This document shows, piece after piece, positions 32,636-41,763 of a DNA stretch of 64,000 nucleotides. The notes under the pieces are model-generated. The model did no database searches. It saw only the letters and a list, made by a program, of their open reading frames with translations, and was not told the DNA's origin. The number at the start of each line of letters is the position of its first letter. Position 1 is the first letter of the stretch. Position numbers and translations under genes: made by a program. This stretch comes from DATLLN01 sp963809205 (lineage in GTDB: Bacteria; Actinomycetota; Thermoleophilia; Gaiellales; JAICJC01), in the NCBI GenBank assembly GCA_963809205.1, contig CAWEIS010000010.1:372001-436000 (forward strand), given 5' to 3'.

Positions 32636-34024
32636 TCACGAGCTAGGCGGCAGATCCGTCAGCCGGTGCGCCTCGATCGGCCCGGTCTTGCCCTTGAGCT
32701 CCTGATCGGGCAGCCGGTCGAGCACGCTCCCCGGCGGCAGCCTCCGGGCGGTCTCCTCGCCGATCACCACCTGGCCGGGGCGGGCGACCGACTCCAGCCG
32801 GGCGGCGAGGTTGACCGCGTCGCCGATCACGCCGTGCGTCCGATGGCCGCTGTCGGCGCCGAGCAGCCCGACGTAGACGTGCCCCGTGTTCACACCGACG
32901 CGAAGCTGCGGCCAGTCGGGGTGCTCGGCCAACAGCTCCGCCGCTGCGGACTGGAGCCGGAGCCCGGCCCGAGAGGCGCGCGCCGCGTGATCCGGCTGGT
33001 CGCCGTGCAGGTTGTACACGGACATGATCGCGTCGCCGATCAGCTTGTCGACCTCGCCTCCCGAATCGCGGATCAGCGGGATCAGCCGTCCGAAGTACGT
33101 GTTCAGCATCAGCGCCACATCGGTCGGGTCGTGCCGCTCCGAGTAGCTCGTGAAGCCGGCCAGATCACCGAGCAGGACGCTGACGTCCTGCGATCCGCCC
33201 ACCGTGTCGTCGAGGTAGAGGGAGCTGAACCGCTCCTGATGCCACTCGCGGCGCGCGGCGACGGCGATCACCGTGAACGCGATCCCCATCAGGATGTGCC
33301 ACTCCCACCACGAGACCTTCCAGCTGCGAGCGAACGCGATCACGACCATTGCCTCAGCGAGCAACGCGAAGGCCAGCGCCACGAACAGCGGGAACGCCGC
33401 ACGGCGGCGGCGATACAGCCGGGCGTATCCAACCGCGGCGGCCGAGTAGCCGACCACGCCGATCACGGCCAGCGACACCTGCCAGCCGTCGAGCTGATCC
33501 GGGCCGATGGGGCCGTCGAGCGGTGGAAGCTCGGCCAGCGAGACGAGTGCCCAGCCCGCCATGGCCGCCAGGACGGCGGTCAGCAGCCACCCGGCGCGGG
33601 CGGCGATCCGGTGGGCAACCTGAGGATCAAACTCGACCACCGAGACCGCCGCGATCAGACCGGCCGTCGCCAGGCCCACGGGAGTGGCGAGCTCGAAGCC
33701 GGCGTTGGGTCCAAGGAGAACGCCGGGCGTTGCAAGCGCATGGAGGCCCAGGAAACCCGCGGCGGTGGTGCAGGCGATCGCGATCAAAACGGTGCGCGAG
33801 TCGCGGCGGCGCTGCGCGGCGGCGCCGACCATCGCGCCGAGGCCGACACAGACGGCCGCGGTCAGCAGGACGAGCCAGAAGTGGGCCGGGTGGTTCTCCC
33901 AGCCGGCGTCCGCAGACGGTGCCAGCAGCAGCAGGGCGAGCAGCGCGAGCGGGGCGGCCACGACCACAGCCGCCCTCAGTTGGAGCGGCGCCGCGGATCC
34001 GACTGGATTTTGAGCGGCGCTCAT
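32636..34024 (-). CDS. Membrane-bound class III adenylate/guanylate cyclase
   Basis: 462 residues. An N-terminal membrane domain with about eight helices (residues 18-270) precedes a class III nucleotidyl cyclase domain. The metal-binding LLGDLAGFTSYSERHDP, KLIGDAIMSVY and HGVIGDAVNLAARLES are all present, with the usual two Asp, Lys and Asn/Arg positions. It should make cAMP or cGMP from the inner membrane face. Stands alone; relation to the CRP/FNR-family regulator at 14935 is possible but not shown. Confidence 0.93.
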   Translation of the reverse strand: MSAAQNPVGSAAPLQLRAAVVVAAPLALLALLLLAPSADAGWENHPAHFWLVLLTAAVCVGLGAMVGAAAQRRRDSRTVLIAIACTTAAGFLGLHALATPGVLLGPNAGFELATPVGLATAGLIAAVSVVEFDPQVAHRIAARAGWLLTAVLAAMAGWALVSLAELPPLDGPIGPDQLDGWQVSLAVIGVVGYSAAAVGYARLYRRRRAAFPLFVALAFALLAEAMVVIAFARSWKVSWWEWHILMGIAFTVIAVAARREWHQERFSSLYLDDTVGGSQDVSVLLGDLAGFTSYSERHDPTDVALMLNTYFGRLIPLIRDSGGEVDKLIGDAIMSVYNLHGDQPDHAARASRAGLRLQSAAAELLAEHPDWPQLRVGVNTGHVYVGLLGADSGHRTHGVIGDAVNLAARLESVARPGQVVIGEETARRLPPGSVLDRLPDQELKGKTGPIEAHRLTDLPPSS

Positions 34025-34371
34025 CGCCCGATCTTAGGGCAGTGCCGTAAGCCTCCCGCGAGCGTTGCGCCCGTCACTCACATCGAGGAGCGCATGCTCG
34101 TCAATGCCTATCTGTTGGTGACGACCCGACAAGCTCCGGAGAGCCGTACAGGCCTGATCGGCGAAGCCTCGAGTCGTCCAGGGCCCGCAGGGAGAGCAAT
34201 GCTCCCCCCGCGCGTGGAACCCGCGCCGCGATCACCTCAGTGATCGTGGTGGCCGAGCCCTAGGCGAGTCGTGTGCACAGCCCCGGTGCTTCGGGTAGCT
34301 GATCATGTGCGCGGCGCCGTTCGCGTCGACGATCGATCGAACGGTTCCCGACCGAGGGGCAACGAACGAAT
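34025..34371. other. Gene-free divergent intergenic region
   Basis: Between the cyclase gene (minus) and the lipoprotein-ABC operon (plus). I see no convincing gene, repeat or RNA here. The regulon promoter lies at its right end (34372-34405). Confidence 0.6.
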
Positions 34372-34405
34372 GTTCAGGCGGGGTTCAGGGCGAGCCGCCG
34401 ATGAT
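34372..34405 (+). promoter_or_regulatory. Promoter with 11-nt GTTCAG direct repeat and -10 (regulon site 3)
   Basis: GTTCAGGCG at 34372 and GTTCAG at 34383, then GATGAT at 34400-34405, 17 nt from the start of the second repeat. A start at about 34412 would give a leaderless mRNA beginning at ATG 34413. Confidence 0.68.
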
Positions 34406-34412
34406 CGCCGGC

Positions 34413-35105
34413 ATGCAGGTTCAACGAAAGACGACAGCCACGACCCTCGCCGCGCTGATTCTGGCCATCGCCTCCGGGTGCGGCGGATCGTCGTCCACGC
34501 CGAGTTCGCAGGCGACGGGTTCGCCGAGTGTCGGTACGTCAGCTCCGGCCAGCAGCGGTTCTGGCGGCTCGCAGCCGAGCTCGTCAGGAGCCGGCGCGCT
34601 GGTGGCGGAGGCGCAGTCGGCCGCGGCCGGAGACATTCCCGACAACCAGGTCTTCCTCCTCTATCACAACGGCTCGGGCGGGTATTCGATCCGCTATCCC
34701 GAGGGGTGGGCCCGCAGGGGCTCCGCCAAGACGGTGCTGTTCCGCGACAAGAACAACCTCGTCCGGATCGTGGTCGAGCCAGGTGCTGCATCGGCCCAGG
34801 CAGCGCGAGCGGCCGTGCTCGGGCTGGCGGGCAAGACGCCGTCGCTCAAGCTCGTGTCGGTCACACGGCATCCGACCTGCTCAAATCAGGGGACGACGGA
34901 ACAGCTTCCCCTGGTATCCGCGCGGGTGGTGTACACGACCAAGAGTCCACCCAACCCGGTCACCGGCAAATCGGTCACGCTCCAGGTCGATCGCTACTAC
35001 CTGGGCCACGGCGCCAATCGCGCGGTTGTCGACCTTGGCACCCCGCAGGGCGTCGACAACGTCGATGCCTATTGCCAGATGATCAAGAGCTTCGCCTGGC
35101 GATGA
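34413..35105 (+). CDS. Lipoprotein of an ABC/FtsX export operon
   Basis: About 230 residues. A lipoprotein signal peptide (MQVQRKTTATTLAALILAIASGC) has a lipobox ending in Cys. It is followed by a Ser/Gly/Pro-rich linker and a folded domain with GGYSIRYPEGWARRGSAKTV. The ATG at 34413 is preferred because the ATG at 34401 lies in the predicted -10 element and no ribosome site precedes either. It ends in an ATGA overlap with the first ABC ATPase, so it is probably the outer or peripheral component of that transporter. Confidence 0.82.
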   Translation: MQVQRKTTATTLAALILAIASGCGGSSSTPSSQATGSPSVGTSAPASSGSGGSQPSSSGAGALVAEAQSAAAGDIPDNQVFLLYHNGSGGYSIRYPEGWARRGSAKTVLFRDKNNLVRIVVEPGAASAQAARAAVLGLAGKTPSLKLVSVTRHPTCSNQGTTEQLPLVSARVVYTTKSPPNPVTGKSVTLQVDRYYLGHGANRAVVDLGTPQGVDNVDAYCQMIKSFAWR

Positions 35106-35812
35106 GTGTCCGCAGCCTGTACGTCGAGTCCGAGCGCGAGGCGGAGAAGTCCGCGCCGGCGGTCGAGTTGCTGGACGTGTTTCGGATCTTCTCCGCGGGC
35201 GGCGCCGAGACGGTCGCGTTGCGCGGGCTGTCGATGAGGGTCGAGCCCGGTCGCGTGGTGGCCGTCCACGGACCCTCGGGCTCGGGGAAGAGCACGTTCC
35301 TGCATCTCGTTGCCGGCCTGGACACACCATCCGCCGGCGAGGTGCGCGTGTTCGGACGTCCGCTCGACCGGCTGGGCGATGACGAGCTGTCGGAGTATCG
35401 CGCGAGCATCGGGCTGGTCTTTCAGAGGGACAACCTGTTCTCCTCACTCACGGCGCTCGGGAACGTCGAGCTGGCGCTGAGGTTTGCCGGCGCACCCGAT
35501 ATCCGGGCAGCGGCGGTCGACGCGCTGGCGCGGGTCGGGCTGGAGCACCGCAGCAGCCACCGTCCCGGACAGCTGTCGGGCGGAGAGCAGCAGCGCGTGG
35601 CGATCGCCGCGGCGGCGGCCCGTCGCCCGCAGCTGATCCTCGCCGACGAACCGACGGGGGAGCTCGATACCGAAAACGAACGTGTCGTGTTCGAGGCGCT
35701 GGTAGGGCTGCGCCGGGAGATCGGCTGCACCGTGGTGATCGTCACCCACAGCGCTCGGGCGGCAGATCTCGTGGACGACGTGGTCGAACTGCGAGACGGC
35801 AGGACGGTATGA
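35102..35812 (+). CDS. ABC transporter ATPase, LolD/MacB-like (first copy)
   Basis: 236 residues. Walker A GPSGSGKST, signature LSGGEQQRVAIA, Walker B LILADEPTGELD and H-loop VIVTHS. The N-terminal 20 residues are extra to the domain. Sequence is of the LolD/FtsE/MacB type that drives FtsX-fold permeases. Overlaps both neighbours by ATGA. Confidence 0.94.
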   Translation: MSVRSLYVESEREAEKSAPAVELLDVFRIFSAGGAETVALRGLSMRVEPGRVVAVHGPSGSGKSTFLHLVAGLDTPSAGEVRVFGRPLDRLGDDELSEYRASIGLVFQRDNLFSSLTALGNVELALRFAGAPDIRAAAVDALARVGLEHRSSHRPGQLSGGEQQRVAIAAAAARRPQLILADEPTGELDTENERVVFEALVGLRREIGCTVVIVTHSARAADLVDDVVELRDGRTV

Positions 35813-36501
35813 CGCCTGCCGCCGAGTGCCTGGTGGAGCTGCGGGAGGTGACCGTGTCCTACGGCGACGGCAGTTCGCGCGTGCATGCGGTGCGCGACGT
35901 CGACCTCGCCATCGCGACCGGCGAGTTCGTGGCCCTGCGCGGCCGATCCGGCTCGGGAAAGACCACCATCCTCCACGTAATGGGCGGGCTGGTGGCGCCG
36001 TCGTCGGGGACCGTCGAGTGGGCGGGTCAGGCGTTCGGCACGCTCGACGCCCGGGCTCGGGCGGGGATTCGGGCGCAGGGCGTCGGTTACGTATTCCAAG
36101 GTGCCAACTTGTTGCCGACATTGACATCCTTCGAGAATGTCGTATTCGCGGGGCTGCTGTCCGGTCGCTCGGCGACCTTCTCGCCGCTCGAGCTGTTGCA
36201 GCTCGTCGGTCTCGAGCACAAGGCGGACGGCCTGCCCGGCGACCTGTCCGGTGGTGAGGCGCAGCGGGTAGCCATCGCACGAGCGATCGCTCAGCAGCCA
36301 CAAGCATTGCTGTGCGACGAGCCGACCGGGCATCTCGATTCCGACACCGGTGAGCGCGTGCTCGATCTGATCGAGGCGTTGCGCCAGGAACTCGGTTTCA
36401 GCGTGGTCGTCGCCACCCACGACGAGACGATCGCCGGACGTGCAGACCGCGAGATCGAGCTGCTCGACGGCCGTGTCGTCGGTAGCCACGTGCTGCTATG
36501 A
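35809..36501 (+). CDS. ABC transporter ATPase, LolD/MacB-like (second copy)
   Basis: 230 residues. Walker A GRSGSGKTT, Q-loop region YVFQGANLLPTL, signature LSGGEAQRVAIARAIAQ, Walker B LLCDEPTGHLD and H-loop VVATHD. With the preceding ATPase it probably forms a heterodimer powering the FtsX-type permease that follows (ATGA overlap on both sides). Confidence 0.94.
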   Translation: MTPAAECLVELREVTVSYGDGSSRVHAVRDVDLAIATGEFVALRGRSGSGKTTILHVMGGLVAPSSGTVEWAGQAFGTLDARARAGIRAQGVGYVFQGANLLPTLTSFENVVFAGLLSGRSATFSPLELLQLVGLEHKADGLPGDLSGGEAQRVAIARAIAQQPQALLCDEPTGHLDSDTGERVLDLIEALRQELGFSVVVATHDETIAGRADREIELLDGRVVGSHVLL

Positions 36502-39191
36502 CACCGCTCGCAATCGCCCTGGCCGGGCTCCGGCGATCGCCGGCACGCACGGCCATCCGAATCCTCGTGCTGGCCGCCGCCGTGTCACTGCTCGGCGCGA
36601 TGTTGATCTTCGTCCAGCACTCGCTGACGACGATGACCGCCACGGCCGTCCGCAGCGTGCCCCTCGACTGGCAGGGGCCGCAGGGGTCGGCTCGGGCGGC
36701 GCGTCATACGGCCGCGCGCGTCGCCGCACAGCCCGGCGTGCTCGCTGCCGCACCGGTCGCGACCGCGCCGTTCGCTGAGACACGCCATGCCGCGGCGGCG
36801 GGGCACATCAGCTCGGCCGGAGGATCGATCCTCGCCGTACCGCCACAGAGCACCGGCGGTCTGAACACAATGCGACTGCTGCAGGGGACGCTGGCACCCG
36901 GCGCGGTCGTACTCGACCAGCAGCTCGCAGCGACGCTGCAGGCCCAGATCGGGGACACGGTCTCGATCGTGCCGGTGCGCGGGTCCCGTCCTCAGCAGTT
37001 CACGGTGAGCGGCGTCGCCCTCGTCACCGCCCCGGACGTCGTGTTCCAGCCGCTCAACCCGCTGCTCGGCCCGGCCCCGGCGCAGCCGCCCGCGGAGATC
37101 GCGGTGATGCCGCTGAACACCTTCGAGACACGCCTCGCCCCGCTGTACGGGTCGACCGCGGCCACCCCGACGTCGAACGCCGTTCCCGGTGCACAGACCG
37201 GCGTGCAATGGCAGGTGCAGGCTCAGGTCGATCCACGCGCGCTCACCGGGTCGCCCAGCCACGCCCTCTCCCAGGCAACGCAGATCCGCAATCGCGTCGA
37301 GCGCAGCGTTCCCGGCCGCGTGCAGTTCGTCGATAACCTGGCCGACACGCTCACGTCCGCCACCGGCGACGCGCTCTACGCCGAGACGCTGTACATCATG
37401 CTGGCCGTGCCCGGCGCCGTCGTCGCCCTCGGTCTCGCGTACCTCGCCGCCCTGGGCACCGCCGAACGGGACCGCCGCGAGCTGGCGCTGCTGCGTTCCC
37501 GCGGTGCGCGGCGCCGCGACCTGCTCGTGTTGGCCGCGGTCGAGAGCACGATCGTCGGAGTCGTCGGCGGCGTGCTGGGCACGGTGATCGCGCTGGCTGC
37601 GAACCGGTGGCTCGTCCACGATTCGAGGCTGTCGGCGGCGGTCATTGCCGCCATCGCCTTGGCCTGCGTGCTGCTGTCGATCGCCGGGGCACTCGCCGCG
37701 CGACTCGCCGTGACATACGGCACGCTGGCTGCGACGATCGCCGACGCCCGGCGGAGCACGCCGCGGGCGAGGAAGCCGCTGTGGGAACGCACCTACCTCG
37801 ACATCGTGGCGCTCGCCGTCAGCGGGCTGATCTACTGGTTGACCGCCCGCACCGGCTTCTCGGCGATCGTCAACCCGGATTCGAACCCGACGCTCTCGTT
37901 GTCCGTGTACATGTTCTTCGCGCCGGCGCTGCTGTGGATCGGGATGGCGTTGCTCCTGGTACGGCTGCGCGGCCGAGGTGTCGCGTGGGCCGCCGGACGC
38001 GCCGGCGGGCAACGCCCCACCCGGCTGGCCGGCCTCCTGCTGAGCAGCATCGGCCGCCGTGGCCCGGCCATCAACCGGGGGCTGATCATCGCCGGGCTGC
38101 TACTGGCGTTCGGCGTCAACCTCAGCGTGTTCACCGCAACCTACGACCAGCAGGCGATGGTCGATGCCCAGCTCACACTGGGCGGCGACGTCGTCGTCAC
38201 AGCGCCGCCGGGCACGCTTGCGCACTCCGATCTCGCCGCATCCGTAAGGCGCGAGCCCGGCATCCGGTCGACCACCCAGATCGACCACGCCTACGCGTAC
38301 GTCGGCCCCGACCTGCAGGACACCTACGGCATCGACCCGGCCACGATCGGAAACGCCACCACACTGCGAAACTCCTACTTCCTCGGCGTGAGCGCTGACG
38401 AGGCGCTCCGCCGGCTGCGCACCACACCGGACGGCATCCTGGTGTCCCGCGAGACGATCACCGACTACCAGCTGCGAGTCGGCGACCTGCTGAAGCTGCG
38501 GGTCCTCGACCACGCGACCGGCAAGTTCCGGGTGGCGCCGTTCCACGTCGTCGGCATCGTCCAGGAGTTCCCATCGGCGCCGAAGGACTCGTTCATGGTG
38601 ACCAACCTCGGATACCTCGAGCAGGTCACCCATGGGTCCGGGCCGAATGTGCTGATCGCCCGCACGTCAGGCGACGCCGCCTCGGTCGCCTCACACGTCG
38701 CCGACAGCGTGCGCTCGTCCGGCGCGACCGTCAAGAACATTCGCGACCAAGCGCAGCAGACCACCAGCTCCATCACCACGGTCGACCTGTCGGGCATCAG
38801 CCGGATCGAGGAGGTGTTCGCAATCGCGCTGGCGGCTGCAGCGCTCGGTCTGTTCGTGACTATCACGATCGCCGAGCGCCGTCATGAGTTCGCCACCATG
38901 GCCGCGCTCGGAGCGTCGCTCCGCGAGATCGGGTGGTTCTTGTGGACCGAGGTCGCCGTCGTACTGACCGCCGCCGTGGTGCTTGCCGTGGGTCTCGGCT
39001 GGCTGCTCTCGCTGATGCTGGTCGCGATGCTGCAGCATGTGTTCGACCCGCCGCCAGACCACCTCGCGGTCCCCTGGATGTACCTCGGCGCGCTGTTGGC
39101 CGCGGCGGTCGTCGCTGCCGTGGTTGCCGTCGCCTGGTCGATCCGCACGATCAGCCGCATGCCGCTCGGCTCGATCCTGCGCGAGGAGTGA
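36498..39191 (+). CDS. FtsX/MacB-type ABC permease, double FtsX domain
   Basis: 897 residues. An N-terminal TM helix and a large extracytoplasmic domain precede an FtsX core of three helices (about 300-410), several further helices, a second extracytoplasmic domain and a C-terminal FtsX core (EEVFAIALAAAALGLFVTITIAERR, ... GLGWLLSLMLVAML). The EFATMAALGASLREIGWFL segment is the classical FtsX signature. Such permeases, with two ATPases and a lipoprotein, export lipoproteins, peptides or signal envelope stress. Starts in ATGA overlap. Confidence 0.92.
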   Translation: MTPLAIALAGLRRSPARTAIRILVLAAAVSLLGAMLIFVQHSLTTMTATAVRSVPLDWQGPQGSARAARHTAARVAAQPGVLAAAPVATAPFAETRHAAAAGHISSAGGSILAVPPQSTGGLNTMRLLQGTLAPGAVVLDQQLAATLQAQIGDTVSIVPVRGSRPQQFTVSGVALVTAPDVVFQPLNPLLGPAPAQPPAEIAVMPLNTFETRLAPLYGSTAATPTSNAVPGAQTGVQWQVQAQVDPRALTGSPSHALSQATQIRNRVERSVPGRVQFVDNLADTLTSATGDALYAETLYIMLAVPGAVVALGLAYLAALGTAERDRRELALLRSRGARRRDLLVLAAVESTIVGVVGGVLGTVIALAANRWLVHDSRLSAAVIAAIALACVLLSIAGALAARLAVTYGTLAATIADARRSTPRARKPLWERTYLDIVALAVSGLIYWLTARTGFSAIVNPDSNPTLSLSVYMFFAPALLWIGMALLLVRLRGRGVAWAAGRAGGQRPTRLAGLLLSSIGRRGPAINRGLIIAGLLLAFGVNLSVFTATYDQQAMVDAQLTLGGDVVVTAPPGTLAHSDLAASVRREPGIRSTTQIDHAYAYVGPDLQDTYGIDPATIGNATTLRNSYFLGVSADEALRRLRTTPDGILVSRETITDYQLRVGDLLKLRVLDHATGKFRVAPFHVVGIVQEFPSAPKDSFMVTNLGYLEQVTHGSGPNVLIARTSGDAASVASHVADSVRSSGATVKNIRDQAQQTTSSITTVDLSGISRIEEVFAIALAAAALGLFVTITIAERRHEFATMAALGASLREIGWFLWTEVAVVLTAAVVLAVGLGWLLSLMLVAMLQHVFDPPPDHLAVPWMYLGALLAAAVVAAVVAVAWSIRTISRMPLGSILREE

Positions 39192-39287
39192 GCAACCGGC
39201 CCGGGTCGCCCTGGACGGCCGGCGAGGTGACGGTGGATCGGGCGGCGTGGGGCCTGGGCACACTGTCGGCGGTTCGGCCGAGGGGCG

Positions 39288-40097
39288 CTACGTGTCGCGG
39301 CGAACGAGCAGGATGGCGGCGACCGCCAGTGTCGCCAGTGTGTAGCCCAGGAAGAGCGCGAACCCGGTCCACGGAGCCAGGCCTGCCGGATCCGGATGCC
39401 ACGCCATGATCTGCCCGCCGGCGCTGGAGGGCAGGTACGGATCGATGGTGTCACCCCAGCTGTGCGGCAGGATCGCCGCGACGCCGGGAAGCACGAACAT
39501 GATGCCGGCCAGTGCGCCGATCCCGCCGGCCGTGTTGCGGACGAGCGCTCCCAGCGAGACGCCGAGCAGCCCGACCACGGTCAGGTAGAGCCCCGCGCCG
39601 AACACGGCTCGCGCCACGCCCGGACTGCCGAAGCTCGTGTCGACGTGCTTGGCCGCGATGATCGGCTGGGTGCCGAAGAACGCGATCAGCGCACAGGTCG
39701 TCATCAGCACGGCGGTGACCGCGAGGTAGACGAGCGACTTCGCCCACAGCACGGGAAGCCTGCGGGGCACAGCCGCGAAGGTCGCGCGGATCATCCCGGT
39801 GGCGTACTCACCAGTGACAACGAGGACTCCCAGCACGCCGATCGCGAGCTGGGCGACGAGCGCGCCGATTAGCGCCGTGCCCACCGGGTCGTAGGTGGCG
39901 CGGTCGTGCGGGTCGAGCTGGCTCCAGTGCGTGACCTGCAGTGCTCCGACCAGGATGCCCAGCCCGGCCATGAACACCACCGCCCCGAGCAGCGACCAGA
40001 CCGACGACCGCAGCGTGCGGAGCTTCGTCCACTCGGAGACGATCACCCGCAGCTGGGTGACGCGGAAATCGCGCGCGACCGGCGTGAGAACGCTCAC
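39288..40097 (-). CDS. ABC-2 type transporter permease
   Basis: 269 residues with six hydrophobic segments and the ABC-2 membrane-domain start SEWTKLRTLRSSVWSLLGAV. Coupled by GTGA overlap to the ATPase gene upstream. It forms the membrane half of the divergent transporter. Substrate unknown; similar pairs confer resistance to antimicrobial peptides or drugs in Gram-positive bacteria. Confidence 0.92.
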   Translation of the reverse strand: MSVLTPVARDFRVTQLRVIVSEWTKLRTLRSSVWSLLGAVVFMAGLGILVGALQVTHWSQLDPHDRATYDPVGTALIGALVAQLAIGVLGVLVVTGEYATGMIRATFAAVPRRLPVLWAKSLVYLAVTAVLMTTCALIAFFGTQPIIAAKHVDTSFGSPGVARAVFGAGLYLTVVGLLGVSLGALVRNTAGGIGALAGIMFVLPGVAAILPHSWGDTIDPYLPSSAGGQIMAWHPDPAGLAPWTGFALFLGYTLATLAVAAILLVRRDT

Positions 40098-41014
40098 AGG
40101 GGCGCAACCTCGCGGTCGCCCGAGTGGAACTCGACCGACTCCCGGGTCATCGTCATGAAGGCCTCCTCCAACGACGCCTCGACCGGCGTCAGCTCGTGCA
40201 ACACGATGCCTGCGGCGGCCGCGATCGCGCCGACGTGCTCCGAGCTCGTCCCGCGCACCTCCATCACGCCGCCGGCCGCCGCGACGTCCATCTCGTCCTC
40301 GCGCAACAGCTCGGCGAGGCGCTCAGGCTCCGGCGTGCGCACCCGCACCCGGCCGCTGGATGCACTGCGGATGAAGGCCGCCATCGTGGTGTCCGCGATG
40401 ATCCGGCCGCGCCCGATCACGATCACCCGCTCCGCAGTCTGCGCCATCTCGCTCATCAGGTGGGAGGACACGAAGATCGTCCGGCCCTCGGCCGCCAGCC
40501 GCTTGAGCAGCGTCCGGATCCAGTGGATGCCCTCCGGATCGAGGCCGTTGACCGGCTCGTCGAGGATCAGCGTGTGCGGATCGCCGATCAGTGCGGACGC
40601 GATGCCCAGGCGCTGGCCCATGCCCAGCGAGAAGCTCTTGACCCGCTTGTGCGCGACGCCGCTCAATCCGACGAGCTCAATCAACTCATCGATCCGCGAC
40701 CTCGGGATCCCGTGCGTCTGCGCCAGCGCCAGCAGGTGGTCGTACGCCGTCCTGCCCGTGTGGATCGCCCGCGCCTCGAGCAGCGCACCGACCTCCGTCA
40801 GCGGAGCCGGATGCTCCCGGTACGGTCGTCCGTTGACGATCACCGTGCCGCTCGTCGGCCGGTCCAACCCGAGGATCAGTCGCATCGTCGTCGACTTGCC
40901 GGCGCCGTTCGGGCCCAGGAACCCGGTGACGACACCGGGCTCGACGGCGAAGGTCAGATCGTCCACCGCGATCCGCTCGCCGTAGCGTTTGGTGAGGCCG
41001 TGTGCCTCGATCAT
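40094..41014 (-). CDS. ABC-2 transporter ATPase (drug/peptide resistance type)
   Basis: 306 residues. Walker A GPNGAGKST, signature FSLGMGQRLGIA, Walker B LILDEPVNGLD, H-loop VSSHL and a C-terminal extension of about 90 residues of the BcrA/DrrA type. The start MIEAHGLTKRYGERI at ATG 41014 is preferred over upstream alternatives: it is 32 nt from the second GTTCAG repeat and lacks a ribosome site, fitting a (near-)leaderless mRNA. Confidence 0.93.
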   Translation of the reverse strand: MIEAHGLTKRYGERIAVDDLTFAVEPGVVTGFLGPNGAGKSTTMRLILGLDRPTSGTVIVNGRPYREHPAPLTEVGALLEARAIHTGRTAYDHLLALAQTHGIPRSRIDELIELVGLSGVAHKRVKSFSLGMGQRLGIASALIGDPHTLILDEPVNGLDPEGIHWIRTLLKRLAAEGRTIFVSSHLMSEMAQTAERVIVIGRGRIIADTTMAAFIRSASSGRVRVRTPEPERLAELLREDEMDVAAAGGVMEVRGTSSEHVGAIAAAAGIVLHELTPVEASLEEAFMTMTRESVEFHSGDREVAPL

Positions 41015-41023
41015 CGAGACAGG

Positions 41024-41057
41024 AGCATGTCGGTCACCGGCTGAACGCCGCCTGAAC
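41024..41057 (-). promoter_or_regulatory. Promoter with 11-nt GTTCAG direct repeat and -10 (regulon site 4)
   Basis: On the minus strand GTTCAGGCGGC begins at 41057 and GTTCAG at 41046, then CATGCT at 41029-41024, again 17 nt from the start of the second repeat. It lies between the ABC-2 ATPase gene and the response regulator gene, so a bound regulator could affect both. Confidence 0.68.
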
Positions 41058-41097
41058 ACGCCAGGATCGCCACTCGGTGGTGCGGTACCTTGCGGGA

Positions 41098-41763
41098 GTG
41101 TCGGATCAGCAGATCTTGATCGCCGAAGACGACTCGGAGCTCCGCGAGGCCGTGGTGCGCGGGCTGTGCGAGGAGGGCTTCGAGTGCCACGCGGCGGCCA
41201 CCGCGGCGCGGTTTCTGGAGCTCGTCGAGTGGCATCCGGCGGACGGCTTGATCATCGACATCGGTCTCCCCGATGCCGATGGGCGCGACCTCTGCCAGGC
41301 GGTACGGGCCGGCGGAGTGACCGCGCCGGTCGTGTTCCTGACCGCGCGTGACGCGCTACCCGACCGACTCTCAGGGTTCGCCGCCGGCGGCGACGACTAT
41401 CTGACGAAGCCGTTCGCGTTCGCGGAGCTCGTGGTGCGGCTCCGCGCGCTGGTCCGGCGTTATCCGCGTGAGCCGCCCGACCCCTCGGCGTTCGTCGTCG
41501 ACCCGCTGACCCACGCCGCGCGGTTCGGCGGGGAGACCGTGGACCTCACACCGACCGAGTACCGTCTGCTCTCATTGCTTGTTGCCCGTTCAGGCGAGGT
41601 GGTACGGCGACAGGAGCTGACGCATGCGGGCTGGCCGCACGGAGCGATCGTCCACGACAACACGCTCGACACCTACCTCGCGCGCCTCCGGCGCAAGCTG
41701 CGCAGGCTTCCCGGCGCGCCGGGGATCGCCACGAGGCCCGGCGTCGGTTACCGACTGGGATGA
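41098..41763 (+). CDS. OmpR-family response regulator
   Basis: 221 residues. The receiver domain has acidic pocket D11/D12, phospho-acceptor D54 (IIDIGLP) and a conserved Lys in LTKPF. The C-terminal winged helix (LTPTEYRLLSLLVARSG ... DNTLDTYLARLRRKLR) is OmpR/PhoB type. The GTG at 41098 lies 7 bases after a TACCTT -10-like hexamer (41086-41091), so the mRNA may be leaderless. It is in operon with the sensor kinase and divergent from the ABC-2 transporter. OmpR-type regulators bind direct repeats with about 11-nt period, which matches the GTTCAG sites. Confidence 0.95.
   Translation: MSDQQILIAEDDSELREAVVRGLCEEGFECHAAATAARFLELVEWHPADGLIIDIGLPDADGRDLCQAVRAGGVTAPVVFLTARDALPDRLSGFAAGGDDYLTKPFAFAELVVRLRALVRRYPREPPDPSAFVVDPLTHAARFGGETVDLTPTEYRLLSLLVARSGEVVRRQELTHAGWPHGAIVHDNTLDTYLARLRRKLRRLPGAPGIATRPGVGYRLG

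Noticed and set aside
36585..38012. A 475-codon minus-strand frame inside the FtsX permease gene
   Set aside because: Antisense to a well-supported permease with clear FtsX signatures.
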